A stretch of DNA of 64,000 bases, taken from positions 1,674,001-1,738,000 of the forward strand of contig NZ_JAENXS010000002.1 in assembly GCF_016612535.1 (NCBI RefSeq). Reading direction: 5' to 3'. Positions 8,433 to 16,898 of the stretch are shown piece by piece. Within the stretch, counting starts at the first letter, position 1. Each line of letters begins with the position of its first letter. Source of the stretch: Bradyrhizobium diazoefficiens. GTDB lineage: Bacteria; Pseudomonadota; Alphaproteobacteria; Rhizobiales; Xanthobacteraceae. The translations under genes were made by a program, and so were the position numbers. The notes under the pieces were generated by a model, which was given only the letters and a program-made list of their open reading frames with translations, was not told where the DNA came from and did no database searches.

Positions 8433-9824
8433 ATGTACCTCATTACCCTCGATAGCGAGACCGACTTCGACGGCTGGCGCAAAGCCGCGCGTACGCTGGC
8501 ACTGCATCAGGTCGCGCCGACGGACGTAACGTGGGGCGTGCAAGGCCAGACGGAGCCGCTTGCGCCCGGCTTGTCGGAAGCACCAAGCCTGCCGCCGATC
8601 GAGACCGAAAGCACCTTCAGCGTACCGGCCAATTTCATCGAGCTCGCACACCTCGCGATCCTGCATCGCGACGGCGAACGTTTTGCGCTGCTCTATCGCC
8701 TGCTGTGGCGATTGAAAGCCGATCACGATCTTCTGGAAACGATGAGCGATCCCGATGTGGTGCAGGCCGCCGCGATGGCCGGCAGTGTCCATCGCGATGC
8801 GCAGCGGATGCGCGATCTCGTCCGTTTCCGCGAGATCGGACGCGAGCAGAAGGCGCATTACGCCGCCTGGTTCGAGCCGGAACATCACATCGTCCAGTTC
8901 GTCGCGCCGTTTTTCGCGCGCCGTTATGCAGACATGCCCTGGTCGATCCTCACGCCGGACGTGTGCGCCCATTGGGACGGCCACGCGATCTCCTTTACGC
9001 CCGGGATCAGCCAGACGGAGATGCCCGCACCGGGCCGGTTGGAGGAGACCTGGCGCCGCCACTTCCGGCCGAAGGCGCTGCATGAGGACACATCGAAGCA
9101 GCGCCGGAGGAACCTCCAGGAAGGTTCGATACTTGAACCCCTGCTCGCCGATGCCGAACGCTGGACCGGCGGACGGATCTCGCCACGTCCAGAGGCTGTC
9201 ATGCGGCGCAAACCTGCCACCGACGATCTCAAAGCACTCCGCGAGGAGGCCGCCCATTGTCGCGCCTGCCCGCTCTACAAGGACGCGACGCAGACCGTGT
9301 TCGGCGAAGGCCCGAAGGACGCCACCATCATGCTGGTCGGCGAGCAACCCGGCGATAAGGAAGACCTCGCCGGACATCCCTTCGTCGGGCCGGCCGGCCA
9401 GATGCTCGACCGTGCGCTGGCGGAGGCCGGCGTCGATCGCAAGAAGGTCTATGTCACCAACGCCGTGAAGCACTTCAAATTTGTGCCCCGCGGAAAAATC
9501 CGCCTGCACCAGAAGCCGGCAACGCCGGAGATCAGAGCGTGCCGGCAGTGGTACGAGCGGGAAGTTTCGGCAATCCAGCCCGATCTCATCGTCGCGATGG
9601 GCGCCACCGCGGCACAAAGCGTGTTTGGCAAGATCACGCCGATCGGCAAGACACGCGGCCGGCTCATAGACCTCCCCGACGGACGCAAGGCGCTGGTGAC
9701 GGTGCATCCGTCCTATCTGCTCCGGCTGCCGGATCCGGCGGCGAAGGTTCTGGAATATCAGCGTTTTGTTGAAGACCTGAAGATTGCCGCTGGCTTGCAG
9801 AAGAAATCCGCGCACGCCGCCTGA
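8433..9824 (+). CDS. DUF4130-UdgX fusion: uracil-DNA crosslinking glycosylase-like protein
   Basis: The product has 463 residues. The start at 8433 (MYLITLDSETDFDGW) follows AAGAGGA; the open frame upstream runs through the LexA box and is not coding. Residues 1-235 form a DUF4130 domain. Residues 265-455 form a UdgX-type uracil-DNA glycosylase with GEQPGDKED, the loop KHFKFVPRGKIRLH, the cysteine pair HCRAC and a further ACRQW compatible with an iron-sulfur cluster, and VTVHPSYLLR. UdgX proteins bind uracil in DNA and become covalently attached through the loop His, which is kept here although the usual KRRIH reads KIRLH. The shared LexA box suggests SOS control. The radical-SAM partner often next to this family is not in the neighbourhood. 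Confidence 0.9.
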   Translation: MYLITLDSETDFDGWRKAARTLALHQVAPTDVTWGVQGQTEPLAPGLSEAPSLPPIETESTFSVPANFIELAHLAILHRDGERFALLYRLLWRLKADHDLLETMSDPDVVQAAAMAGSVHRDAQRMRDLVRFREIGREQKAHYAAWFEPEHHIVQFVAPFFARRYADMPWSILTPDVCAHWDGHAISFTPGISQTEMPAPGRLEETWRRHFRPKALHEDTSKQRRRNLQEGSILEPLLADAERWTGGRISPRPEAVMRRKPATDDLKALREEAAHCRACPLYKDATQTVFGEGPKDATIMLVGEQPGDKEDLAGHPFVGPAGQMLDRALAEAGVDRKKVYVTNAVKHFKFVPRGKIRLHQKPATPEIRACRQWYEREVSAIQPDLIVAMGATAAQSVFGKITPIGKTRGRLIDLPDGRKALVTVHPSYLLRLPDPAAKVLEYQRFVEDLKIAAGLQKKSAHAA

Positions 9825-9841
9825 CGCTCTCCGCAACAGTC

Positions 9842-9859
9842 GGCGGAAAAGTTTCCGCC
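9842..9859 (+). terminator. Possible terminator hairpin after udgX
   Basis: GGCGGAA-AAGT-TTCCGCC follows the udgX stop by 17 bases. There is no clean T-run directly after it (TTATC, then CTTTTTC further on), so termination is uncertain. Confidence 0.4.
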
Positions 9860-9940
9860 TTATCAAGACTTTTTCAACCATTTCAACTGGCTGTCACATG
9901 CCGCGCGCAAAATCGGAGGCATTGGGACAGGAGAATTCCG

Positions 9941-11563
9941 ATGAGTGACGTTGCTTTACCCGGCTCCATCGAGCCAGCCTTGCGTAAGGGGCCAGACCTT
10001 GACGGCGGATTCCATCCGCTGACCGGCATTATCTACATGGGCGTCGTCGCCGTGGCGCTGCTTTTCGTCGCCTACAGCATCTATGCCGACGTCGACGCGG
10101 CCGGCACGCAGGTCAAGTCCATTGCGCCCTTCCTCCTGCTCTTCGTCGCGCTGTTGATCGCGCTCGGCTTCGAGTTCGTGAACGGCTTCCACGATACTGC
10201 AAACGCAGTCGCAACCGTCATCTACACCCGCTCGCTGCCTGCCCACATCGCCGTGGTGTGGTCCGGCATGTTCAACCTGTTCGGCGTTCTGCTCTCCAGC
10301 GGCGCAGTCGCATTCGGCATCGTGTCGCTGCTGCCAGTGGAATTAATCCTTCAGGTCGGCTCCGGCGCAGGCTTTGCCATGGTGTTCGCGCTGTTGATCG
10401 CGGCGATCATCTGGAACGTCGGCACCTGGTATTTCGGCCTGCCAGCCTCGAGCTCGCACACGCTGATCGGTTCGATCATGGGCGTCGGCATCACCAACGC
10501 GCTGCTGCACGGTCGCAGCGGCACGTCGGGCGTTGACTGGTCGCAGGCAACCAACATCGGCAAGGCGCTGCTGCTGTCGCCACTGTTCGGCTTCGCGCTC
10601 GCCGCGATCCTGCTCCTCGTCCTGCGCACTGTTCTGCTGCGCGCGACGCCGGCCTTGTTCGGCGAGCCGAAGGGCGACCAGCCGCCGCCGTGGTGGATCC
10701 GCGGCATCCTGATCCTGACCTGCACGCTGGTGAGCTTCTTCCACGGCTCCAATGACGGCCAGAAGGGCATGGGCCTGATCATGCTGATCCTGATCGGAAC
10801 GGTGCCGACCGCGTATGCGCTCAATCGCGCGCTGCCGACGAGCCAGATCGAGGCGTTCACCAAGAACTCGCAAGCTGCCAGCAAGGTCGTCGAAGCCAAG
10901 GCCGCCGGCTACAACGTCATCGGCAATCCGCGCCCCGCCGTGACCAGCTACGTCGCCACGCGCGAAGTCAACGGGGGCACCTTCCCGTCACTCGCCGTGC
11001 TCATTCGCGATATCTCGACCCAGGTCACCACTTACGGGTCGTTCGCCAAGGTGCCGGCGGAAGCCGTCGCCAACACCCGCAACGACATGTACCTCACTTC
11101 GGAAGCGCTCCGCTTCCTGACGAAGGACAAGGAAGCCGAGCTCAGCGCCGAAGACGTCGCCACGCTCAACGCCTACAAAGGCTCGCTCGACAGCGCCACG
11201 AAGTTCATCCCTGGTTGGGTGAAGATCGCGGTCGCCATCGCGCTCGGTCTCGGCACCATGGTGGGCTGGAAGCGTATCGTCGTCACCGTCGGCGAGAAGA
11301 TCGGCAAGACCCATCTGACCTATGCGCAGGGTGCCTGCGCCGAGATCACGGCGGCTGCCACCATCGCCGCCGCCGACGGCTACGGCCTGCCAGTGTCGAC
11401 CACGCACGTCTTGTCGTCAGGCATCGCGGGGACGATGGCCGCCAACGGCTCGGGCCTCCAAATGGCAACCATCCGCAACATCGCCATGGCCTGGGTGTTG
11501 ACGCTGCCGGTCGCGATGATCATCTCCGGCGCGTTGTACTACTTCTTCTCTCACGTCTTCTGA
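9941..11563 (+). CDS. pit: Inorganic phosphate transporter, PiT family
   Basis: The product has 540 residues and is preceded by GACAGGAGAATTCCG. Both PiT signatures are present: FVNGFHDTANAVAT near residue 80 and FFHGSNDGQKGMG near residue 268. There are roughly ten membrane segments, with a large soluble loop (about residues 300-420) between the two halves, as in PitA proteins. These carry metal-phosphate complexes across the inner membrane with protons. The gene stands alone and ends at a strong hairpin. The leader contains one CTGTCAC, but I could not find the second half of a Pho box. Confidence 0.93.
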   Translation: MSDVALPGSIEPALRKGPDLDGGFHPLTGIIYMGVVAVALLFVAYSIYADVDAAGTQVKSIAPFLLLFVALLIALGFEFVNGFHDTANAVATVIYTRSLPAHIAVVWSGMFNLFGVLLSSGAVAFGIVSLLPVELILQVGSGAGFAMVFALLIAAIIWNVGTWYFGLPASSSHTLIGSIMGVGITNALLHGRSGTSGVDWSQATNIGKALLLSPLFGFALAAILLLVLRTVLLRATPALFGEPKGDQPPPWWIRGILILTCTLVSFFHGSNDGQKGMGLIMLILIGTVPTAYALNRALPTSQIEAFTKNSQAASKVVEAKAAGYNVIGNPRPAVTSYVATREVNGGTFPSLAVLIRDISTQVTTYGSFAKVPAEAVANTRNDMYLTSEALRFLTKDKEAELSAEDVATLNAYKGSLDSATKFIPGWVKIAVAIALGLGTMVGWKRIVVTVGEKIGKTHLTYAQGACAEITAAATIAAADGYGLPVSTTHVLSSGIAGTMAANGSGLQMATIRNIAMAWVLTLPVAMIISGALYYFFSHVF

Positions 11564-11586
11564 GAGATCACGTCCTCAACGACGAA

Positions 11587-11616
11587 GGGCCCGCGCTCGT
11601 CGCGCGGGCCCTTTTT
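11587..11616 (+). terminator. Rho-independent terminator of pit
   Basis: The stem GGGCCCGCGC-TCGT-CGCGCGGGCCC is followed by TTTTTC. It lies between convergent genes, 24 bases after the pit stop. Confidence 0.85.
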
Positions 11617-11636
11617 CATCCCGACTGACTTGAAGC

Positions 11637-12809
11637 TTACGATGCCGCGAGCTGTTCCTCGACCAGCTTGACCCAGTAGGACGTGCCGAACACGATCGCT
11701 TCGTCGTTGAAATTGTAGGCGGGGTGATGCAGGCCGGCGCTGTCGCCGTTACCGCAGAAGATGAACGCGCCGGGCCGCGCCTCCAGCATGTAGGCGAAGT
11801 CCTCGCCGCCCATCAGCGGCGACATATCGAGCACATTGGCATCGCCCGCGACCTGCTTCGCAATGCGCGTCGCCACCTCAGTCTCCGCGGCGTGGTTGTT
11901 CACGACGGGATAGTTGCGCTTGTAGTGCAGATCGATCTTGGCGCCGGTGATCTGCGCCACGCCTGCCACCACTTCACGGACGCGCTTCTCGACCAGCTTG
12001 CGCACCTCCGGCGTCAGCGTGCGGATGGTGCCCCTCAACGTCGCGGTTTGCGGGATGACGTTGCGGGCGTTGCCGGCGTGGAATTCGCAGATCGAGATCA
12101 CGGCCGATTCCAGCGGATCGACGCTGCGCGCGACGATCGACTGCAACGCGGTGATCAGCTGTGCACCGACGTGGACGGAATCGACGCATTTGTGCGGACG
12201 CGCGGCGTGGCCCCCGAGGCCCTCGATCATGAGGTCGACCTCATCGGTCGCCGCCATGATCGGACCCGGTCGGATCGCGAACGAGCCGATCGGAATGCCG
12301 GGACCGTTATGCATGCCGTAGACCTGATCGATGCCGAAGCGCTCCATCATGCCGTCCCGGACCATCGCCGCGCCGCCGGCGCCGCCCTCCTCGGCCGGCT
12401 GGAAGATCACGACGGCATCGCCGGCAAAGTTGCGGGTCTCGGCGAGGTAGCGCGCAGCACCGAGCAGCATCGCGGTGTGGCCGTCATGACCGCAAGCGTG
12501 CATCTTGCCCGGAGTCTTCGAGGCATAAGGCAGGTTGGTCTGCTCGTCGACAGGCAGCGCGTCCATGTCGGCACGCATGCCGATCACCTTGAGCCCCTCG
12601 CCGGCCGGCTTGTTGCCTTTGATCACGCCGACCACGCCGGTCCGGCCGATGCCGGTCACGACCTCGTCGCAGCCGAACTCGCGCAGGCGATCTGCGACGA
12701 ATGCTGCGGTGCGGTGGACATCATACAGAAGCTCGGGATGCTGGTGGATGTCCCGCCGCCAAGTCTGAATGTCGGCTTGAAGATCGGCGACGCGGTTCAC
12801 GATAGGCAT
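11637..12809 (-). CDS. M20 family amidohydrolase (hippurate hydrolase/amino-acid N-deacylase type)
   Basis: The product has 390 residues, the usual length. Metal-binding motifs of the M20 family are present: MHACGHDGHTAMLLGAA near residue 105, FQPAEEGGAGG near residue 136, HNGPG, and the C-terminal GGEDFAYM. These cytosolic enzymes remove acyl groups from amino acids or related amides using two metal ions; HipO, IAA-amino-acid hydrolases and N-acetyl-diaminopimelate deacetylases share this fold and cannot be separated by eye. The ATG at 12809 begins MPIVNRVADLQADI. It is convergent with pit and has no functionally linked neighbour. Confidence 0.88.
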   Translation of the reverse strand: MPIVNRVADLQADIQTWRRDIHQHPELLYDVHRTAAFVADRLREFGCDEVVTGIGRTGVVGVIKGNKPAGEGLKVIGMRADMDALPVDEQTNLPYASKTPGKMHACGHDGHTAMLLGAARYLAETRNFAGDAVVIFQPAEEGGAGGAAMVRDGMMERFGIDQVYGMHNGPGIPIGSFAIRPGPIMAATDEVDLMIEGLGGHAARPHKCVDSVHVGAQLITALQSIVARSVDPLESAVISICEFHAGNARNVIPQTATLRGTIRTLTPEVRKLVEKRVREVVAGVAQITGAKIDLHYKRNYPVVNNHAAETEVATRIAKQVAGDANVLDMSPLMGGEDFAYMLEARPGAFIFCGNGDSAGLHHPAYNFNDEAIVFGTSYWVKLVEEQLAAS

Positions 12810-12941
12810 GGAGGGTCTCGAGCTTTGTTGAAAATGCAGGCCTGTCTACCATGCAAGCGCCAGTCCACCCAACCGCCAGGGATCGGGGTCTAGCCCTGCC
12901 CGCCCGGCATGGCCGGGCTTGTCCGGGTCGTCTCGGTCTGC

Positions 12942-12984
12942 CTAGAGCTTTCCGGTTCTGATTGGATCAGAACCGGAGCTCTAG
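12942..12984. repeat. Palindromic repeat CTAGAGCTTTCCGGTTCTGA type
   Basis: The arms CTAGAGCT and AGCTCTAG flank inner arms CCGGTTCTGAT and ATCAGAACCGG. Almost the whole 43-base element is self-complementary. It sits 14 bases before the 44-bp repeat at 12999, so two repeat families are stacked in this gap. Confidence 0.85.
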
Positions 12985-12998
12985 ATTCTTGTTTTGAC

Positions 12999-13042
12999 GC
13001 GTTTTCTTCACGCGAACCGGTTTCCACTTCGCTCGAAAACGC
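12999..13042. repeat. 44-bp palindromic repeat, intergenic copy of the imuB element
   Basis: It has arms GCGTTTTC and GAAAACGC, the same family as 7320-7363. This copy is 45 bases upstream of the GMC oxidoreductase start. Short open frames through this region are repeat artefacts. Confidence 0.85.
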
Positions 13043-13086
13043 CTTATTTGGATGGAACGTCAAGGGACCATCCGGGTGGAAGCAAA

Positions 13087-14706
13087 ATGCCAAGGCGGCT
13101 CGAAGGTGAGTTTGACTACATTGTCGTGGGCGCCGGCACGGCGGGCTGCATCGTCGCCAACCGGTTGTCGGCCAATCCCGGGAATCGCGTCCTGGTTCTC
13201 GAGGCCGGCGGCGACGACAACTGGATCTGGTTCCACATCCCGGTCGGCTATCTCTTCGCCATCGGCAATCCGCGCTCGGACTGGATGTTCAAGACCGAAG
13301 CCGAGCCGGGGCTGAATGGCCGCTCGCTCGCCTATCCCCGCGGCAAGGTAATCGGCGGCTCTTCGGCCATCAACGCCATGATCTCGATGCGCGGCCAGGC
13401 CGCCGATTACGATCATTGGCGCCAGCTCGGCATGACCGGCTGGGGCTATGATGACGTGCTGCCGCTGTTCAAGCGGTTGGAGGATCACTTCCTGGGCGCA
13501 AGCGAGCACCACGGCACCGGCGGCGGCTGGCGCATCGAGGCGCCGCGACTGTCCTGGGATGTGCTCGATTCCGTCGGCGATGCCGCAGAAGAAATGGGCA
13601 TCAAGCGCATCCCGGATTTCAACACCGGCGACAACGAAGGCACGAGCTATTTCCACGTCAACCAGAAGCGCGGCCGGCGCTGGTCGTCGGCACGCGGCTT
13701 CCTCAAGCCCGCGCTGAATCGCGCCAATCTGCGGCTCGAGAAGAACGTGCTGGTCGACCGTCTCATCATCGAGCAGGGCCGCGCTATCGGCGTGCGCTTC
13801 ACCCAGAACGGCGAGATCATCGAGGCGCGTGCGAAGCGCGAGGTGATCCTGTCCGCCGGCTCGATCGGCTCCGTGCAGGTGCTGCATCGCTCCGGCATCG
13901 GGCCTGCCGACTGGCTGTCGCCGCTCGGCGTCGACATCGTGATGGACAAGCCCGGAATCGGCCGCAATCTGCAGGACCATCTCCAGCAGCGCGCGATCTA
14001 CAAGGTCGACGGCGTGCGCACGCTGAACGAGACCTACTACAATCTGTTCCGCCGCGGCCTGATGGGCCTCGACTATGCCTTCCGCCGCCGCGGCCCGCTG
14101 ACCATGGCGCCGTCGCAGCTCGGTATCTTCACGCGTTCCGATGCGACACGCACGCGCGCCAACATCCAGTTCCACGTGCAGCCGCTGTCGCTCGACAAGT
14201 TCGGCGATCCGCTGCACCGCTTCCCCGCAATCACAGTCAGCGCCTGCAATCTCCAGCCGACCTCGCGCGGCACTGTCCGCCTGCGTTCGGCGACGCCGGA
14301 CGAAAAGCCGATCATCGCACCGAACTATCTGTCGACCGACGACGACCGCCGGGTCGGCGCCGACGCCATCCGCACCACGCGCCGGCTGATGCAGCAGAAG
14401 GCGCTGGCCAAGTACCGCCCTAGCGAATATCTGCCCGGCCCCACCGTCGGTGACGATGACGCGTCGCTGGCAAAAGCCGCCGGCGACATCGGCACCACCA
14501 TCTTCCATCCTGTCGGCACGGCGAAGATGGGCTCAGCCAACGATCCCATGGCCGTGGTCGACGAGCGCCTGCGCTTCTACGGCCTTAGCGGTCTTCGCAT
14601 TGTCGACGCCTCGATCATGCCGACCATCACCTCGGGCAATACCAACACGCCAACGGCGATGATTGCCGAGAAAGGCGCCGCGATGATTTTGCAGGATGCG
14701 AAGTGA
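13087..14706 (+). CDS. GMC family oxidoreductase (choline/alcohol dehydrogenase type)
   Basis: The product has 539 residues. It begins MPRRLEGEFDYIVVGAGTAG, the FAD-binding Rossmann motif, followed by GGSSAINAMISMRG (GMC signature 1), SAGSIGSVQVLHRSGIGP (signature 2) and the C-terminal active-site segment IFHPVGTAKMG with His, then NTNTPTAMIAEKG. GMC enzymes oxidise alcohols with FAD; BetA-like choline dehydrogenases and polyethylene glycol or alkanol dehydrogenases look alike, and no betaine genes are nearby, so the substrate is open. An open frame starting at 12994 runs through the repeats and is rejected in favour of the ATG at 13087 with GTGGAAG upstream. Confidence 0.9.
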   Translation: MPRRLEGEFDYIVVGAGTAGCIVANRLSANPGNRVLVLEAGGDDNWIWFHIPVGYLFAIGNPRSDWMFKTEAEPGLNGRSLAYPRGKVIGGSSAINAMISMRGQAADYDHWRQLGMTGWGYDDVLPLFKRLEDHFLGASEHHGTGGGWRIEAPRLSWDVLDSVGDAAEEMGIKRIPDFNTGDNEGTSYFHVNQKRGRRWSSARGFLKPALNRANLRLEKNVLVDRLIIEQGRAIGVRFTQNGEIIEARAKREVILSAGSIGSVQVLHRSGIGPADWLSPLGVDIVMDKPGIGRNLQDHLQQRAIYKVDGVRTLNETYYNLFRRGLMGLDYAFRRRGPLTMAPSQLGIFTRSDATRTRANIQFHVQPLSLDKFGDPLHRFPAITVSACNLQPTSRGTVRLRSATPDEKPIIAPNYLSTDDDRRVGADAIRTTRRLMQQKALAKYRPSEYLPGPTVGDDDASLAKAAGDIGTTIFHPVGTAKMGSANDPMAVVDERLRFYGLSGLRIVDASIMPTITSGNTNTPTAMIAEKGAAMILQDAK

Positions 14707-14710
14707 GGAT

Positions 14711-14785
14711 GTAGCCCGCATGGAGCGCAGCGCAATCCGGGATTCGTGACCGATCCCGCATTCCGCTTTGCTCCATGCGGGCTAC
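14711..14785. repeat. GTAGCCCGCATGGAGCGCAG-type inverted repeat
   Basis: The arms GTAGCCCGCATGGAGC and GCTCCATGCGGGCTAC are separated by a core with CGCAATCCGGGATT. The same family occurs at 54668-54748. It lies five bases after the GMC oxidoreductase stop. Confidence 0.85.
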
Positions 14786-14888
14786 ACTCCATCTTCCTCA
14801 CGAAAACGTCATCTCCACCCGCGAATAAACCCGCCCCTCCCCCAATCACCTCCTCGACGCCCAATTCCGGGCCAAAGGAGACATTGCG

Positions 14889-15833
14889 ATGAGCGGACAC
14901 CATCATGGGGAAGACGGCGTCAGCCGCCGCAAGGTGCTTGAATGCATGACATGGGCCGGCACCGGGGTGCTCTGGACCATCACGGGCGGCGTTCCGCGCT
15001 CGCTCGGCATCATCGATTCGGCTGAAGCCGCCACTGCAGCCGCGGCCGGCATGACCTTCCTCCAGATCAGCGACAGCCATGTCGGCTTCGACAAGCCGGC
15101 CAACCCCAATGCGCTGGGCACGCTGGAGGAAGCGATCAACAAGATCAATGCGATGCCGGTCAAGCCATCGTTCATGATTCACACCGGCGACATCACCCAT
15201 CTGTCCAAGGCGGCCGAGTTCGACAACGCTGACCGCATCATCTCGCAGTCCAAGCTGGATGTGCACTACGTGCCCGGCGAGCATGACTTCCTCGACGAAG
15301 AGGTGAAGTTCTATCGCGAGCGCTACGGCCGCGGCACCAAGGGTGCGGGCTGGTACTCCTTCGACGCCGGCGGCGTGCATTTCGTCGGTCTCGTCAACGT
15401 CGTCGACCTCAAGGGTGGCGGACTCGGCAATCTCGGTGCCGAGCAACTTGCCTGGCTCGAGGACGATCTCCGCGGCAAGTCGAAATCCACACCGGTCGTG
15501 CTGTTCGCTCACATCCCGCTCTGGACCGTTTATCCGGAATGGGGCTGGGGCACCGAGGACGGCGGCCGCGCGCTCGAATACGTCAAGGGTTTCGGCTCGG
15601 TCACCGTCCTGAACGGCCACATCCACCAGGTGATGCAGAAGGTCGAAGGCAACGTCACCTTCCACACGGCGCGCTCGACCGCCTTCCCGCAGCCTGCGCC
15701 GGGCACCGCCGCCTCGCCCGGACCGATGAAGGTCGAGGACGCCAAGCTCCGCACCATGCTCGGCGTCGCCAGCATCAACTTCAAGCAGAACGAGCAGCGG
15801 CTCGCGATCATCGACACGCCGCTCCAAGGTTGA
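14889..15833 (+). CDS. Tat-exported metallophosphoesterase
   Basis: The product has 314 residues and is preceded by AAAGGAG. Residues 12-48 form a twin-arginine signal (SRRKVLE followed by a hydrophobic stretch and AEAA), so the enzyme should act in the periplasm. Calcineurin-like motifs follow in order: ISDSHVG (Asp-x-His), HTGDITH, PGEHDF, FAHIPLW and NGHIHQ. The third motif is usually GNHD or GNHE; Glu replaces Asn here, which may change metal binding or specificity. The substrate is unknown. It is the first gene of an apparent operon with a cupredoxin, an ECF sigma factor and its anti-sigma factor, so it is probably part of that sigma regulon. Confidence 0.88.
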   Translation: MSGHHHGEDGVSRRKVLECMTWAGTGVLWTITGGVPRSLGIIDSAEAATAAAAGMTFLQISDSHVGFDKPANPNALGTLEEAINKINAMPVKPSFMIHTGDITHLSKAAEFDNADRIISQSKLDVHYVPGEHDFLDEEVKFYRERYGRGTKGAGWYSFDAGGVHFVGLVNVVDLKGGGLGNLGAEQLAWLEDDLRGKSKSTPVVLFAHIPLWTVYPEWGWGTEDGGRALEYVKGFGSVTVLNGHIHQVMQKVEGNVTFHTARSTAFPQPAPGTAASPGPMKVEDAKLRTMLGVASINFKQNEQRLAIIDTPLQG

Positions 15834-15868
15834 TCCAAGTTTGATTCAAGGCTGAACGGAAGCTGACA

Positions 15869-16210
15869 ATGAAGACACTCAATCGCCGCGACTTCGGGGT
15901 CGACTTCGGTCTCACTTTGGCCGCGGCCATCCTGCTGCCCATCACAACCGCCCGTGCCGACGACACCAACATGGAGGTGCACATCGACAATTTCGTCTTC
16001 CAGCCTCCGGAGCTGACGATCAAGGTCGGCACGACCGTAACCTGGACCAACCGGGACGACATCCCCCACACCGTGGTGTCGGCCGGCAAGTTCAGGTCCA
16101 AGACCCTGGACACCGACGACAAGTTCTCGTTCACCTTCACCAATGCGGGCGACTACAAGTATTTTTGTTCGTTGCACCCGCACATGACCGGGATGATCAA
16201 GGTTGAGTAA
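15869..16210 (+). CDS. Cupredoxin (amicyanin/plastocyanin-like blue copper protein)
   Basis: The product has 113 residues with an export signal (NRRDFG then a hydrophobic stretch ending TARA, cleavage near residue 30). The mature part is a single cupredoxin domain with type 1 copper ligands H67 in DIPHTVV and C100, H103 and M106 in FCSLHPHMTGM. Such proteins carry single electrons in the periplasm. It follows the metallophosphoesterase by 35 bases on the same strand. Its 3' end overlaps a possible upstream start of the sigma factor frame, which argues for co-transcription. Confidence 0.9.
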   Translation: MKTLNRRDFGVDFGLTLAAAILLPITTARADDTNMEVHIDNFVFQPPELTIKVGTTVTWTNRDDIPHTVVSAGKFRSKTLDTDDKFSFTFTNAGDYKYFCSLHPHMTGMIKVE

Positions 16211-16349
16211 CGTCTCGAACCAAGGCATCTCTGTCTTGCCCGGCCGGTGGTCCCACGCCGGCCGGGCTCGCGGGCCTTTGGTCAGGCTCACGGACGACAC
16301 GAAGCACGCGGCAACATACGAAACGCAGCAAGAGGCAGAGCGAGAGGCG

Positions 16350-16898
16350 ATGCCCGTCAGCGACGATTTTCAGAAAGCGCAGCGCTTCCGCGAGGCGGCA
16401 CTGCCCTATCTCGACGACGTCTACACGCTCGCACGCTATTTGCTGCGCGACGCCTCCGACGCGGAGGACGCGGTGCAGGAATGCTATTTGCGCGCGCTGA
16501 AGCATTTCGACAGTTATCGCGGCCCGGCGATGAAACCGTGGCTGTTCGCGATCCTACGCAATGTCTGCAACGCCGAATATGCCAGACGCGCGCACTCGCA
16601 CGCCGCGATCGAGGACACGCCCGGCGCCGCCGACCAGACGCCGATGTGGCAGGAGGGCGAGGCGAGCCCGGAGACCGAGGTACTGCGCAGCCGCGACGCC
16701 GGCTCCATTCGCAAGATGATCGATGCGCTCGCCGAACCGTTCAAGGAAACCTTCGTGCTGCGGGAGATCAACAACCTGTCCTATCGTGAAATTGCAGAAG
16801 CCGTCGGCGCCCCGGTCGGCACCGTGATGTCCCGCCTCGCCCGCGCCCGTGCCATGCTGCGCGCGGCCTGGACGGCGGAAGAGGAGCATTCGAAATGA
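16350..16898 (+). CDS. ECF-type RNA polymerase sigma factor
   Basis: The product has 182 residues from the ATG at 16350, preceded by GCGAGAGGCG. Region 2 is recognised by LRDASDAEDAVQECYLRA and FAILRN, and region 4 by FKETFVLREINNLSYREIAE with the helix-turn-helix APVGTVMSRLARAR. The frame is open further up to 16203, giving 49 extra residues without sigma similarity, so I take the downstream start. The stop overlaps the anti-sigma start by ATGA. The pair probably regulates its own operon, including the metallophosphoesterase and cupredoxin genes. I cannot assign an ECF group with certainty. Confidence 0.9.
   Translation: MPVSDDFQKAQRFREAALPYLDDVYTLARYLLRDASDAEDAVQECYLRALKHFDSYRGPAMKPWLFAILRNVCNAEYARRAHSHAAIEDTPGAADQTPMWQEGEASPETEVLRSRDAGSIRKMIDALAEPFKETFVLREINNLSYREIAEAVGAPVGTVMSRLARARAMLRAAWTAEEEHSK

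Noticed and set aside
8424..9881. 485-residue minus-strand frame opposite UdgX
   Set aside because: The + strand frame has clear UdgX and DUF4130 motifs; the reverse frame has none.
9885..9930. Pho box upstream of pit
   Set aside because: Only a single CTGTCAC half-site is present; the expected second half after a four-base gap is absent.
12890..13093. Short open frames over the stacked repeats before the GMC gene
   Set aside because: The sequence is made of two palindromic repeats; any peptide would be repeat-derived, with no supporting start site.
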